Source of the DNA: a virus
Strand: one strand, 5' to 3'
IMG/VR virus record: IMGVR_UViG_3300009425_002189
Coordinates: 1 to 21,006 of that record
DNA: 21,006 nt
Shown: positions 5,944 to 14,982 of the stretch, piece by piece
How the letters are laid out: each line of letters begins with the position of its first letter
Position numbering within the stretch: position 1 is the stretch's first letter
Notes under the pieces: generated by a model
Databases searched by the model: none
Told to the model about the DNA's origin: nothing
The model's input: the letters and a program-made list of their open reading frames with translations, nothing else
Made by a program: the position numbers and the translations under genes

Positions 5944-7305
5944 ATGAGCGAAAATTTAATACAATATGGAACATCGTTCCAGTCAAAAATAATTACAAGT
6001 TTATTACTTGATAGTAAATTTACAAAACAAATTATAGAAATATTAGAAGTAAGTTATTTTGATACGGATTCTAATAAATATCTGATAAAATCTATCAAAG
6101 AATATTTTGTTAAATATAAAACACCACCAACAATGGAAGCAGTTAAGGTTATAATGGAAGAGGTAGATAATCCTACATTAAAAACCACAATTGTTGATTC
6201 ATTACGAAATGCTTGGAATCATAGAGAAGCAACAGATTTACCATTTGTTCAAGAAAAAACATTAGAGTTTTGTAAGAACCAAGTTGTTAAGGGTGCGATT
6301 ATGCAATCAGTTGAATTATTAGAATCTCATCGATATGATGAAATCAAAGGTATAATTGACAAAGCAATGACTGCTGGTATGGAACGAGATATCGGACATG
6401 AATATATTACTGGGTTTGAAGAGAGAATGAGTCAACAAGCAAGAATAGTTATGCCAACCGCATGGGATAGTGTTAATGATTTGATGGATGGTGGTTTAGG
6501 TGGTGGAGAGCTTGGAGTGATTGTTGCTCCTGCTGGTATTGGTAAATCTTGGACACTACAAGCAATAGGTGCTCATGCAGTTAAACAAGGTAAGACAGTA
6601 ATCCATTATACATTAGAGTTAAATGCTCAGTATGTTGGGTTACGATATGATACAATTGTTAGTGGACAACCAACGGGTAACTTACAATATTATAAAGAAG
6701 AAGTGCAGAAAGCAATAGATAAATTAAAAGGTAACTTAATCATCAAGTATTGGCCAACGAGAACTGCAAGTGTAAATTCAATCGTAGCACATTTACAACA
6801 ATGTGAACTACAAGGTATTAAACCTGATATGGTTATTGTGGATTACGCAGATATTATGAAATCAACATCTAACTTCACAGAAAAAAGACACCAAATCGGA
6901 CACGTTTATGAAGAACTAAGAGGTATGGCAGGAGAATTTGAGATTCCAGTATGGACTGCATCACAAGCAAATCGTTCTGCGTTAGAAGAAGATGTTATTG
7001 ATGCGAGTAAAGTTAGTGAAGATTATTCAAAGGTTATGACTTCAGATTTTGTAATGAGTATGAGTAGAAAAGTAGAAGATAAGATAGCAAATACAGGTAG
7101 ATTCCACGTTATTAAAAATAGATTCGGGCCTGATGGAATTACATTTCCAGCAACTATCAACACAAACACAGGGTTCATTCAGATATATGAAACCAGTTCA
7201 CAAGGTGGAAAAGCGGCCCAAGGTAAAATGAATAATGCAGATGAGTATCTACGTAAAACCTTGGCACAAAAGAAAAAAGATTTTGATGGTGAAGGGTTTG
7301 AATAA
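5944..7305 (+). CDS. 41: Replicative DNA helicase, gp41/DnaB-like
   Basis: The 453-residue protein has a helical N-terminal domain (about 1-150) and a RecA-like DnaB C-terminal ATPase domain: Walker A APAGIGKS (195-202), the TLEL catalytic glutamate near 225, Walker B MVIVDYAD (296-303), and TASQANRSALEE, characteristic of gp41/DnaB motifs. T4 gp41 has 475 residues. It forms a hexamer that unwinds the fork 5'-3' on the lagging strand and works with a primase. No primase gene is seen in the window. The ATG follows a weak AGG 12 bases after the preceding stop. The C-terminal tail is charged and probably flexible. Confidence 0.92.
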   Translation: MSENLIQYGTSFQSKIITSLLLDSKFTKQIIEILEVSYFDTDSNKYLIKSIKEYFVKYKTPPTMEAVKVIMEEVDNPTLKTTIVDSLRNAWNHREATDLPFVQEKTLEFCKNQVVKGAIMQSVELLESHRYDEIKGIIDKAMTAGMERDIGHEYITGFEERMSQQARIVMPTAWDSVNDLMDGGLGGGELGVIVAPAGIGKSWTLQAIGAHAVKQGKTVIHYTLELNAQYVGLRYDTIVSGQPTGNLQYYKEEVQKAIDKLKGNLIIKYWPTRTASVNSIVAHLQQCELQGIKPDMVIVDYADIMKSTSNFTEKRHQIGHVYEELRGMAGEFEIPVWTASQANRSALEEDVIDASKVSEDYSKVMTSDFVMSMSRKVEDKIANTGRFHVIKNRFGPDGITFPATINTNTGFIQIYETSSQGGKAAQGKMNNADEYLRKTLAQKKKDFDGEGFE

Positions 7306-7380
7306 AACTTCAAAGATAATCTTTTTAAAACTATGAATAAAATGTATATATTGCTAATATAAGTTAATATATATCATACA

Positions 7381-7395
7381 TATAATAGGTATAAT
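7381..7395 (+). promoter_or_regulatory. Possible AT-rich promoter before the ribonucleotide reductase
   Basis: Two exact TATAAT hexamers (7381-7386 and 7390-7395) sit about 30-40 bases before the reductase start in the longest non-coding gap of this operon. No convincing -35 element is spaced correctly, and the area is very AT-rich, so support is weak. Confidence 0.3.
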
Positions 7396-7422
7396 TAAGT
7401 TAAAAAAATGGAGAGTTTTAGA

Positions 7423-9444
7423 ATGGGTAAGTATAAGTTTAAATTATCAGAAAATTTTATTAATAAGTATAAAAGAAAGAAAGCTCCTTTTGGTTTCAAT
7501 GGTTTAGGAGAATTGGTTTATATGAGAACATATTCTCGTATTAAAGAAGATGGAAAAAATGAAAGATGGTGGGAGACGGTTCAACGGGTTGTAGAGGGAA
7601 CTTATACAATGCAAATGAATTGGATTGAAGGCCATCAATTAGGTTGGAATCCGTGGCAAGCACAAAAGTCCGCACAAGATATGTATGAGCGAATATTTAC
7701 AATGAAATTTCTACCACCAGGTCGTGGTTTATGGGCAATGGGAACAGCAATCACAGAAGAAAAGGGATTATATGCAGCCCTAAACAATTGTGCATTTGTA
7801 TCAACAAAAACAATCAAAGAAGATTATGCTAAACCTTTCTGTTTCCTTATGGATGCAAGTATGTTAGGGGTGGGCGTAGGATTCGATACAAAGGGTGCTG
7901 GTGAGATAGTAGTTAAGGGCGTTGATACAGATAGAGCACCAACAACATATGAAATACCAGATACTCGTGAGGGTTGGGTTGAATCATTACAACACTTATT
8001 AGAAAGTTATTTTCACGGAACTGCACCAATAGAGTTTGATTATAGTTTAATTAGATTAGTTGGTGAACCAATTAAAGGTTTTGGTGGAGTAAGTTCGGGT
8101 CCCGAACCACTACAAGAAGTACATGAAAGTGTTAGCAAAATGTTAGATAAGAATGTTGGAACACCAATCACTATTACAACAATCGTAGATATTATGAATA
8201 TGATTGGTAAATGTGTAGTAGCAGGTAATGTTAGGCGAACAGCAGAAATCGTATTCGGTGAACCAGATAACGAAGAATATTTAGATTTAAAAAATTATAA
8301 AGTTAACCCACATAGAGAACAATATGGTTGGACTTCTAATAATTCAATATTTGCAGAACTTGGTATGGATTATACAGAAGCTGCAAAAAGAATTAATGAT
8401 AATGGTGAACCAGGTTTTGCTTGGTTAGAAAATATGAGAAAATATTCTCGTATGAAAAATGGTGGAGATGATAAAGACCATAGAGTAATGGGTGGTAATC
8501 CTTGTTTAGAACAATCATTAGAAAGTTATGAGTTGTGTTGTTTAGTAGAAACATTCCCAAACAACCACGATTCATTAGAGGATTATCAGAGAACATTAAA
8601 GTATGCTTATTTGTATGCAAAATCAGTAACATTAGGTAAGACACATTGGTCAGATACTAACAGAGTTATGTTGAGAAATAGACGAATAGGTTGTTCAGTA
8701 AGTGGCGTTGCACAATTTGTTACAAACCGAGGATTGCATGAACTAAAAGATTGGTTAGAACAGGGATATGATACAATACAAGAATGGGATAAGATGTATA
8801 GTGATTGGTTCGCAATACCAAAATCAATTAAAACCACAAGTGTTAAACCAAGTGGGACAGTATCTTTGTTAGCAGGAGCAACACCTGGATTACATTATCC
8901 AGAATCAAGATTCTATCTTAGACGAGTAAGATTATCAAAACAATCAGAATTAATAGAACCACTACAGAAAGCGGGATATAAAGTAGAACCTGCATTTGGT
9001 TCAGAAGATACAACTATGGTTGTAGAAGTTCCAGTTGATGTTGGTGAGGGAATAAGAACAGTCGGTGAGTTATCTATATGGGAACAATTTAGTTTGGCTG
9101 CTTTCTTACAAAGACATTGGGCAGACAATCAAGTAAGTTGCACCGTCACATTTGACCCAGAAACCGAAGGTGAAATGATACCACAAGTCTTAAATTATTA
9201 TCAATATCAGTTAAAGGGAATATCTCTTTTACCGAGACATGAATTGGGTGCATACAAACAAATGCCTTATGAAGCTATTGATGAAAAAGAATATAACAAA
9301 CAAGTTAAGAAACTTGGAAAATTATCATTTGGGGTAATAAAAGCAGAAGAAGCAAATGTTGAAAAATTTTGTGATGGAGACTTTTGTGATATTGAAGTAA
9401 TACCCACTACTGGTGATAATGATGACCAAGATTACGTTAATTAA
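7423..9444 (+). CDS. nrdJ: Adenosylcobalamin-dependent ribonucleotide reductase (class II, monomeric NrdJ/RTPR type)
   Basis: Reduces ribonucleotides to deoxyribonucleotides with a radical made from coenzyme B12. From the ATG at 7423, which has GGAG 9 bases upstream (an ATG at 7408 would include that site in the coding region), it has 673 residues. Visible motifs are NNCAF with Cys123 and NPCLEQ (359-364) with Asn359, thiyl Cys361 and Glu363. ELCCLVETF (371-379) supplies the second active-site Cys (Cys372 or 373), SVKPSGTVSLLAGATPG matches the phosphate-binding segment, and a C-terminal CDGDFC pair (650, 655) reloads the enzyme. This matches the single-chain Lactobacillus leichmannii type (739 residues) and needs no NrdB or activase. 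It follows gp41 after a 117-base gap and precedes the outer-membrane receptor gene. Confidence 0.9.
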   Translation: MGKYKFKLSENFINKYKRKKAPFGFNGLGELVYMRTYSRIKEDGKNERWWETVQRVVEGTYTMQMNWIEGHQLGWNPWQAQKSAQDMYERIFTMKFLPPGRGLWAMGTAITEEKGLYAALNNCAFVSTKTIKEDYAKPFCFLMDASMLGVGVGFDTKGAGEIVVKGVDTDRAPTTYEIPDTREGWVESLQHLLESYFHGTAPIEFDYSLIRLVGEPIKGFGGVSSGPEPLQEVHESVSKMLDKNVGTPITITTIVDIMNMIGKCVVAGNVRRTAEIVFGEPDNEEYLDLKNYKVNPHREQYGWTSNNSIFAELGMDYTEAAKRINDNGEPGFAWLENMRKYSRMKNGGDDKDHRVMGGNPCLEQSLESYELCCLVETFPNNHDSLEDYQRTLKYAYLYAKSVTLGKTHWSDTNRVMLRNRRIGCSVSGVAQFVTNRGLHELKDWLEQGYDTIQEWDKMYSDWFAIPKSIKTTSVKPSGTVSLLAGATPGLHYPESRFYLRRVRLSKQSELIEPLQKAGYKVEPAFGSEDTTMVVEVPVDVGEGIRTVGELSIWEQFSLAAFLQRHWADNQVSCTVTFDPETEGEMIPQVLNYYQYQLKGISLLPRHELGAYKQMPYEAIDEKEYNKQVKKLGKLSFGVIKAEEANVEKFCDGDFCDIEVIPTTGDNDDQDYVN

Positions 9445-9453
9445 TAAAAACAA

Positions 9454-9512
9454 TATGTGTATGATTTCACATACGCAGGCAGTTGACACACCTGGTAAAA
9501 AATGTGTCATAA
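9454..9512 (+). promoter_or_regulatory. Promoter-like and structured leader of the receptor gene
   Basis: TTGACA (9483-9488) is followed after 18 bases by TCATAA (9507-9512), a weak promoter match. The same bases form TGACACA (9484-9490) and TGTGTCA (9503-9509), a perfect 7-bp inverted repeat. CAGG (9476-9479) can pair with CCTG (9491-9494), which interleaves with that repeat as an H-type pseudoknot. A hairpin TATGTG/CACATA (9454-9459/9468-9473) precedes them. It may be an operator at a promoter or an RNA control element before the GAGGAG ribosome site; the sequence alone does not decide. Confidence 0.45.
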
Positions 9513-9537
9513 ACAAAACAAACAGAGGAGACGATAA

Positions 9538-12276
9538 ATGAAGATTAATCGTAAACTAATAATAGTATCACTAATGATGATGACAGGATTGTTCGCACAA
9601 TCTATTGTTGGAGTTGTCAATAGTGGTGAAGAACCATTGATTGGAGCTAATGTAGCTGTCGAAGGAACTGATAAAGGTGGTGTAACAGATAATTCTGGTT
9701 CATACACTATCGATGTTGGAGCCGAAGGCACATTCACATTAACTGCTTCATTCATTGGATACTCATCTACAACACTTGATGTTGTGGTGGGTGATATAGT
9801 TGGAACACTCAACTTCAATTTAGAAGAAGATGTTTTAATTATGTCAGATGTTGAGGTATTGGCTTCAAGAGCTGGCAGAAATACACCTGTTGCTTACACG
9901 ACAGTTAGTAAAGAAGAAATGGAGATACGACTTGGAAGTCAAGATATCCCTATGGCTTTAAATACTACACCAAGTGTTTACGCAACTCAACAAGGTGGTG
10001 GTGCGGGTGATGCTCGTATCAATGTTCGTGGATTTAACCAACGGAATATAGCAGTAATGATAAATGGTGTTCCCCAGAATGATATGGAGAACGGATGGGT
10101 TTATTGGTCTAATTGGGATGGTGTTGGTGATGCCACATCTTCTATTCAGATGCAACGAGGACTATCAGCTGTTAATTTAGCTACACCTTCAATTGGTGGA
10201 ACAATGAACATCATTACAGACCCAGCATCCTTAGAAAAGGGTGGTAAGTTCAAACAAGAATCAGGTGGTGGTGGTTTTCTTAAAACTACTTTGAACTATA
10301 ATTCAGGTTTAATTGGTGATAAATTAGCATTAAGTGGTACGATTGTTCGTAAAACTGGTGATGGTATCATTGACGGAACTTGGACAGATGCTTGGGCTTA
10401 TTATTTTGGTGGTTCTTATGCAGTATCTGATAAACAACGATTTGAGTTGTATGCAATCGGTGCTCCACAAAGACACGGACAGAACCTATACAAACAGAAT
10501 ATCGCTACTTACTCACAAGAGTTAGCTGGTGAAATTGATGGATTCGATACTGATGCATTTGCAGAAGGTAATAAATTCGAAACCGAAGCTGGTAGGTTGT
10601 TCAATCAAAATGTAGCACCAATCGATGCATCATATACAGGTGAACAATACTGGTATATGTATGGAGCGAGAACTACTAAACGATACAATTCCGACTTTCT
10701 TAATGAGAGGGAGAACTTTTTCCATAAACCATTAGTGAATTTAAATCACTTTTTACAAATAAATGACAAGATGAAATTATCATCAGTTGCTTATTGGAGT
10801 GGTGGTTCTGGTGGTGGAACAGGTACGTATGGTAGTGTAATGAGAACACCTGCTGTAGTAGATAATGCTTGGTATTCAAGTTCACCATGGGCTTGGGATT
10901 GGAATGGCGAGATTGAACAGAATCGTACAAATGTAGATGCCGATTATTCGGAATCAGAACATCGTTCTACGGGTATTCTTAGAAACTCAATCAATAGACA
11001 AGATACATATGGATTAATTTCTAAACTAAACTTTAAAGTTAGTGATGATTTAGAGATTCAAACTGGTATCGATTGGAGAACTGCTAGTATAGAACACGCA
11101 CGTGAAGTTCGTGATTTACTTGGTGGAGATTACTACGTTGATTTTGCAGATAAAAATGTACCAGATGGTAAAGTAGTTAAGTTAGGTGATATAATCGCGT
11201 ATCATAACGAAACAACTGTCGACTGGTTAGGTGGATTTTTACAAGGTAACTACACGAGAGATAATCTAAATGTATATGGAATGGGTGGAATATCATCTAT
11301 TGGATATACATATAAAGACCATTTCTCTACAGACAATAGTGTAGTTGTGGCTGATAACATTACTACTTACCAAGTTAAGGGTGGAGTATATTACGATTTT
11401 GGTGAGGGAGTTACTACATATGCTAATACAGGGTATGTTGAAAAAGCCCCAATTCTTGATAATGTAATTGATTATTCTGGTACGGTCGCATCCAACCCAG
11501 ATAATGAGAAATTCTTATCAACAGAAGTTGGTGCTGGATATTCTAACGACAAGGTTGCCGTTAAAGTATCTATATATGCCACAGATTGGAAAGATAGAAA
11601 CCTTACTCGTAATGTTGACACAGGTCAAGGCGATTCGGGAGATACAGATGTAATCTTTCTAAAGGGTGTAAATCAGAAACATCAAGGTACAGAACTTGAA
11701 GTGAAAGTAAAACCACATGATTTGGTTGAACTTGACTTTGTTGCTTCTTTCGGTGGTTGGAAATTCGATGGTGATGCCAGTGGTACTTACCAAGAAACAG
11801 AATACAACGAAGAAGGCCAAGGAATTGGTTATACAACAACGGAATATGCTTACGCACTTGATGGGTTGTATGTTGGTGATATGCCACAGACATCTTATAC
11901 CTTTGCTTTGACTGTTAAACCAGTAAGTGGATTAAGAGTTACGGCATTGTACAAAATGTATGATAAGAACTATTCTGATTGGAGTCCTGCTTCGAGAGAA
12001 ATCGAGGATGGAACAGCTGATAGGACACAAGTTTGGGAAGCCGATGGTTACTCTAAACTTGATTTACACGCATCCTATAAACTTCCAAGTGTCGGTGGTT
12101 TAGATTTGACTTTAACTGGTCACATCTTCAACGCACTTGATGAAGTATATGTTCAAGATGCGGTTGATAACTCACAATACAATGGCTATGGTGATAAACT
12201 TCACTTAGCACAGAACGCCGAGGTATTCTTAGGAACACCACGATATGCTAACATTGGCTTGTCAGTAGCATTTTAA
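9538..12276 (+). CDS. TonB-dependent outer-membrane receptor with carboxypeptidase-regulatory-like domain
   Basis: This 912-residue protein starts with a signal peptide (1 to about 20, ending GLFAQ). A CarboxypepD_reg-like beta domain follows (about 22-97; PLIGANV, GGVTDNSGSYTIDV), then a TonB-box-like DVEVLAS (104-110), the plug (about 117-228; RINVRGFNQRNIAVMINGVP and PSIGGTMNII) and a beta-barrel to the end. The C-terminus, ANIGLSVAF with terminal Phe, is a proper outer-membrane insertion signal. Such receptors import siderophores, cobalamin or glycans using TonB energy; the ligand cannot be told here. The frame is intact and full length. GAGGAG (9525-9530) gives a good start. It is a single-gene unit with its own leader and terminator inside a phage replication cluster, as expected for an acquired accessory gene. 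Domain style suggests a Bacteroidota/Marinimicrobia-like donor. Confidence 0.92.
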   Translation: MKINRKLIIVSLMMMTGLFAQSIVGVVNSGEEPLIGANVAVEGTDKGGVTDNSGSYTIDVGAEGTFTLTASFIGYSSTTLDVVVGDIVGTLNFNLEEDVLIMSDVEVLASRAGRNTPVAYTTVSKEEMEIRLGSQDIPMALNTTPSVYATQQGGGAGDARINVRGFNQRNIAVMINGVPQNDMENGWVYWSNWDGVGDATSSIQMQRGLSAVNLATPSIGGTMNIITDPASLEKGGKFKQESGGGGFLKTTLNYNSGLIGDKLALSGTIVRKTGDGIIDGTWTDAWAYYFGGSYAVSDKQRFELYAIGAPQRHGQNLYKQNIATYSQELAGEIDGFDTDAFAEGNKFETEAGRLFNQNVAPIDASYTGEQYWYMYGARTTKRYNSDFLNERENFFHKPLVNLNHFLQINDKMKLSSVAYWSGGSGGGTGTYGSVMRTPAVVDNAWYSSSPWAWDWNGEIEQNRTNVDADYSESEHRSTGILRNSINRQDTYGLISKLNFKVSDDLEIQTGIDWRTASIEHAREVRDLLGGDYYVDFADKNVPDGKVVKLGDIIAYHNETTVDWLGGFLQGNYTRDNLNVYGMGGISSIGYTYKDHFSTDNSVVVADNITTYQVKGGVYYDFGEGVTTYANTGYVEKAPILDNVIDYSGTVASNPDNEKFLSTEVGAGYSNDKVAVKVSIYATDWKDRNLTRNVDTGQGDSGDTDVIFLKGVNQKHQGTELEVKVKPHDLVELDFVASFGGWKFDGDASGTYQETEYNEEGQGIGYTTTEYAYALDGLYVGDMPQTSYTFALTVKPVSGLRVTALYKMYDKNYSDWSPASREIEDGTADRTQVWEADGYSKLDLHASYKLPSVGGLDLTLTGHIFNALDEVYVQDAVDNSQYNGYGDKLHLAQNAEVFLGTPRYANIGLSVAF

Positions 12277-12282
12277 AAATGG

Positions 12283-12318
12283 TAAAATTGGGGGATTGGA
12301 AAATATCCCCCATTTTTT
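12283..12318 (+). terminator. Intrinsic terminator after the receptor gene
   Basis: TGGGGGAT (12289-12296) pairs perfectly with ATCCCCCA (12305-12312) over an 8-base loop, with an A-rich stretch before and six T after (12313-12318). It isolates the receptor gene from the polymerase gene. Confidence 0.9.
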
Positions 12319-12340
12319 CAAAAAAAAAGAAAGAAAGTAC

Positions 12341-12369
12341 TTGACTTGTATAGGGTTTTATGGTTATAT
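12341..12369 (+). promoter_or_regulatory. Sigma-70-like promoter for the DNA polymerase gene
   Basis: TTGACT (12341-12346) and TTATAT (12364-12369) are separated by exactly 17 bases. They lie between the receptor terminator and the polymerase ATG at 12403, where a fresh promoter is needed. Fit is good but not perfect. Confidence 0.5.
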
Positions 12370-12402
12370 TCACATATGATAAATTCGGAAATTAGAACAT
12401 AA

Positions 12403-14907
12403 ATGTATCAAAATGTTTTTTATGAAAAGAGAAAAAATAGAGTGCATGTTTGGGATGATAAACGAGGTCATCTTGTTATACCTTATAAGAAATATGCATA
12501 TGTAAAACATTCAAGTGGTTTACATCATACACTTGATGGTAGTAAAGTTAAAAAGGTGTACACTTGGGATGAGGATGACCCAGGTTTATATGAGAGTGAT
12601 GTACCAATCACAACAAGATTTTTAGTTGACCAATATACAGATTCAGATAATGTCGCAGAGGGAAACCGAACATTTTATTTTGATATAGAGGTGGAAGTAG
12701 TTGATGGTTTCCCAGACCCCGAAAAAGCAGAAACTGCCATTACATCAATCGCGTTTTATGATGAACTACTGAAGAGTTATATATGTTATACTTTAGACAA
12801 AAAAGATACCATTCAGAATTATGAAACGGGTGATACTAAAGTAACATTATTTAAAACCGAACATGAGTTATTAACTCAATTTTATAGAAAATACGCAGAG
12901 ATATCACCAACAATATTAAGTGGTTGGAATATTGATTATTTTGATATACCTTATTTATACAACAGAACAGTCAGAGTTTTAGGTGCAGAAGTTGCAAATA
13001 TGTTATCCCCCATACGACATGCATACTATAACGAATACAAAAAGAAGTTTGTTATTGCAGGGGTTAGTGTTTTAGATTACCTTGCATTATATAAAAAGTT
13101 CTCACCAATCCAACAATCAAGTTATCGTTTAGATTATATTGGTGAAGTTGAAGTTGGTATGAAAAAGATTGAGTATGATGGAACACTTACTGATTTGTAT
13201 GAAAATAACTTACAAAAATTTATAGATTATAATATCCGAGATGTTCGTATTCTTGTAGAGTTAAATGATAAGTTGGATTTCATAGGAGTTGCGTGTGGTA
13301 TAGCACACTTAGGACATGTTCCATATGAAGATGTGTTTATGAGTTCACGATATCTTGAGGGTGCTATTTTAGTTTACTTAAAAAAGATGGGTATTGTTGC
13401 TCCAAACAAACCAAGAAATCCGAAGCGGAGAGGTGATGATGAAAAATTTGCAGGAGCATATGTACAAGACCCTATCCGAGGTAAACACGAATGGGTTTAT
13501 GATTTAGATATTACCAGTATGTATCCAAGTGTTATTCGTACACTCAACATATCACCTGAAACTAAGGTTGGACAAGTTATGGGTTGGGATGCAGATGAAT
13601 ATTTAAAGGTTGGACACAAGAAAACTTATTCTATGATTAATACTAAGGGTAAGGAACTTCAGAAGATAGATAACATAGCATTAAAAGAATATTTAGAAGA
13701 AACAGGTTTGAGTATTGCATCGAATGGTGTAATGTATCGTACAGATAAACAAGGGTTGATTCCTGCTCTACTTACAAAGTGGTTTAAAGAACGAGTAGAG
13801 ATGAGAAAACTTGTAAAGAAGTTCAATGAATCAGGTGATAAAAAGAAAGAGGATTATTTTGATAGGAGACAATATCTACAAAAGATTCTACTAAATTCAT
13901 TGTATGGTGTGTTAGGTTTACCAGTATTTAGGTTCTATGATTTAGACAATGCTGAAGCAACCACACTAACAGGTCAATCATTGATTAAGTTCAGTAAGAA
14001 GATTACTAACCACTTTTATAATAAAGAGTTAGGTACAGATAAGGATTATGTTATCTATATTGATACAGATTCCATTTTCGCATCCGCAGTTCCATTAATA
14101 GAGAAGAGATTTCCAAATCAAAAATTAACTGAAACAATGATGACACAAAGAATTATGGAAGTGTGTGGTGAAGTACAAGATTATTTGAATGAAAGTTATA
14201 ATTATTTTGGTAAGAAATTCCTTAATGTTGATAAACACGAGTTTGATATCAAACAAGAGGTAATCGCAAAGACAGGTTTATTTGTAACTAAGAAACGATA
14301 TGGGTTACGAATTATTAACGATGCTGGTCGGAAAGTAAATAAAACACAAGTAAAGGGATTAGATACAGTCAGAAGTAATTTTGCTCCCGCTATGAAAGAT
14401 TTACTAAAACACGTATTGGATGATATATTAGCAAATGTTCCCAAAGAACAGATTGATGAAAGAATCAGTAAGTTTAAGAGGAATCTACATATGCTACATT
14501 ATAGTGTATTGGCAAATCCAATTGGTGTAAAGGGGATTGGTAAATATATTTCTAAAGATGAAGAGTCATCATTCAGTAAATATAAAAAGGGTGCACCAGT
14601 CCATGTTAAAGCAGCAATAAATTATAATTCTATATTACACCATTGGTTTGAAGGTAGAAAGTATGAGAAGATTACTAATGGTAATAAGATTAGGTGGGTT
14701 TACCTAAAGAATAATGAATATGGGTTTGATGTAATTGGTTATAAAGGATATGAGGACCCGCCTCAAATATTAGATTTTATTAAAATGAACATTGACCATA
14801 CTAAGATGTTTGAACAAGCAATGAGTAAAAAGATAGGAATGTTCTATGAAAGTTTGGGATGGGAAGCGGTCGTAGATAAACAGCAAAGTATAGAAAGATT
14901 TTTTTGA
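12403..14907 (+). CDS. 43: Family B DNA polymerase, gp43-like
   Basis: The 834 residues (T4 gp43 has 898) hold a 3'-5' exonuclease with Exo I FDIEVE (Asp94, Glu96), Exo II GWNIDYFDIP (Asp178) and Exo III YNIRDVRIL (Asp280). The polymerase domain has motif A DITSMYPS (Asp369), motif B KILLNSLYG (494-502) and motif C YIDTDS (Asp554, Asp556), then TKKRYGLRI. Both active sites look intact. It is the replicative, proofreading polymerase. The last eight residues, QQSIERFF, match the PIP-box pattern Q-x-x-h-x-x-F-F for docking on the sliding clamp, encoded next. The start has only a weak CGGAA about 12 bases upstream. It has its own likely promoter after the receptor terminator. Confidence 0.94.
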   Translation: MYQNVFYEKRKNRVHVWDDKRGHLVIPYKKYAYVKHSSGLHHTLDGSKVKKVYTWDEDDPGLYESDVPITTRFLVDQYTDSDNVAEGNRTFYFDIEVEVVDGFPDPEKAETAITSIAFYDELLKSYICYTLDKKDTIQNYETGDTKVTLFKTEHELLTQFYRKYAEISPTILSGWNIDYFDIPYLYNRTVRVLGAEVANMLSPIRHAYYNEYKKKFVIAGVSVLDYLALYKKFSPIQQSSYRLDYIGEVEVGMKKIEYDGTLTDLYENNLQKFIDYNIRDVRILVELNDKLDFIGVACGIAHLGHVPYEDVFMSSRYLEGAILVYLKKMGIVAPNKPRNPKRRGDDEKFAGAYVQDPIRGKHEWVYDLDITSMYPSVIRTLNISPETKVGQVMGWDADEYLKVGHKKTYSMINTKGKELQKIDNIALKEYLEETGLSIASNGVMYRTDKQGLIPALLTKWFKERVEMRKLVKKFNESGDKKKEDYFDRRQYLQKILLNSLYGVLGLPVFRFYDLDNAEATTLTGQSLIKFSKKITNHFYNKELGTDKDYVIYIDTDSIFASAVPLIEKRFPNQKLTETMMTQRIMEVCGEVQDYLNESYNYFGKKFLNVDKHEFDIKQEVIAKTGLFVTKKRYGLRIINDAGRKVNKTQVKGLDTVRSNFAPAMKDLLKHVLDDILANVPKEQIDERISKFKRNLHMLHYSVLANPIGVKGIGKYISKDEESSFSKYKKGAPVHVKAAINYNSILHHWFEGRKYEKITNGNKIRWVYLKNNEYGFDVIGYKGYEDPPQILDFIKMNIDHTKMFEQAMSKKIGMFYESLGWEAVVDKQQSIERFF

Positions 14908-14920
14908 TTTTGAGATTTCT

Positions 14921-14938
14921 TGTATATATGTATATACA
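14921..14938. promoter_or_regulatory. Dyad upstream of the sliding clamp gene
   Basis: TGTATATA-TG-TATATACA is a perfect 8-bp inverted repeat with a 2-base centre, 44 bases before the clamp start, in the 75-base gap after gp43. It may be an operator or promoter part, but alternating T/A sequence makes such dyads easy to form by chance. Confidence 0.3.
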
Positions 14939-14982
14939 TAGGAAAGCATAAGTAATAACTATTAACAAAGGACAATAAGGTT

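Noticed and set aside
9445-9537. Cobalamin riboswitch in front of the receptor gene
   Set aside because: The gap is only 93 bases and no B12-box or adenosylcobalamin aptamer core could be recognised.
10700-10930. Minus-strand frame inside the receptor gene (and similar antisense frames such as 8393-8644 and 11603-11893)
   Set aside because: They lie wholly inside strongly supported genes, have low-complexity His/Leu/Ser composition typical of shadow frames and lack ribosome sites.
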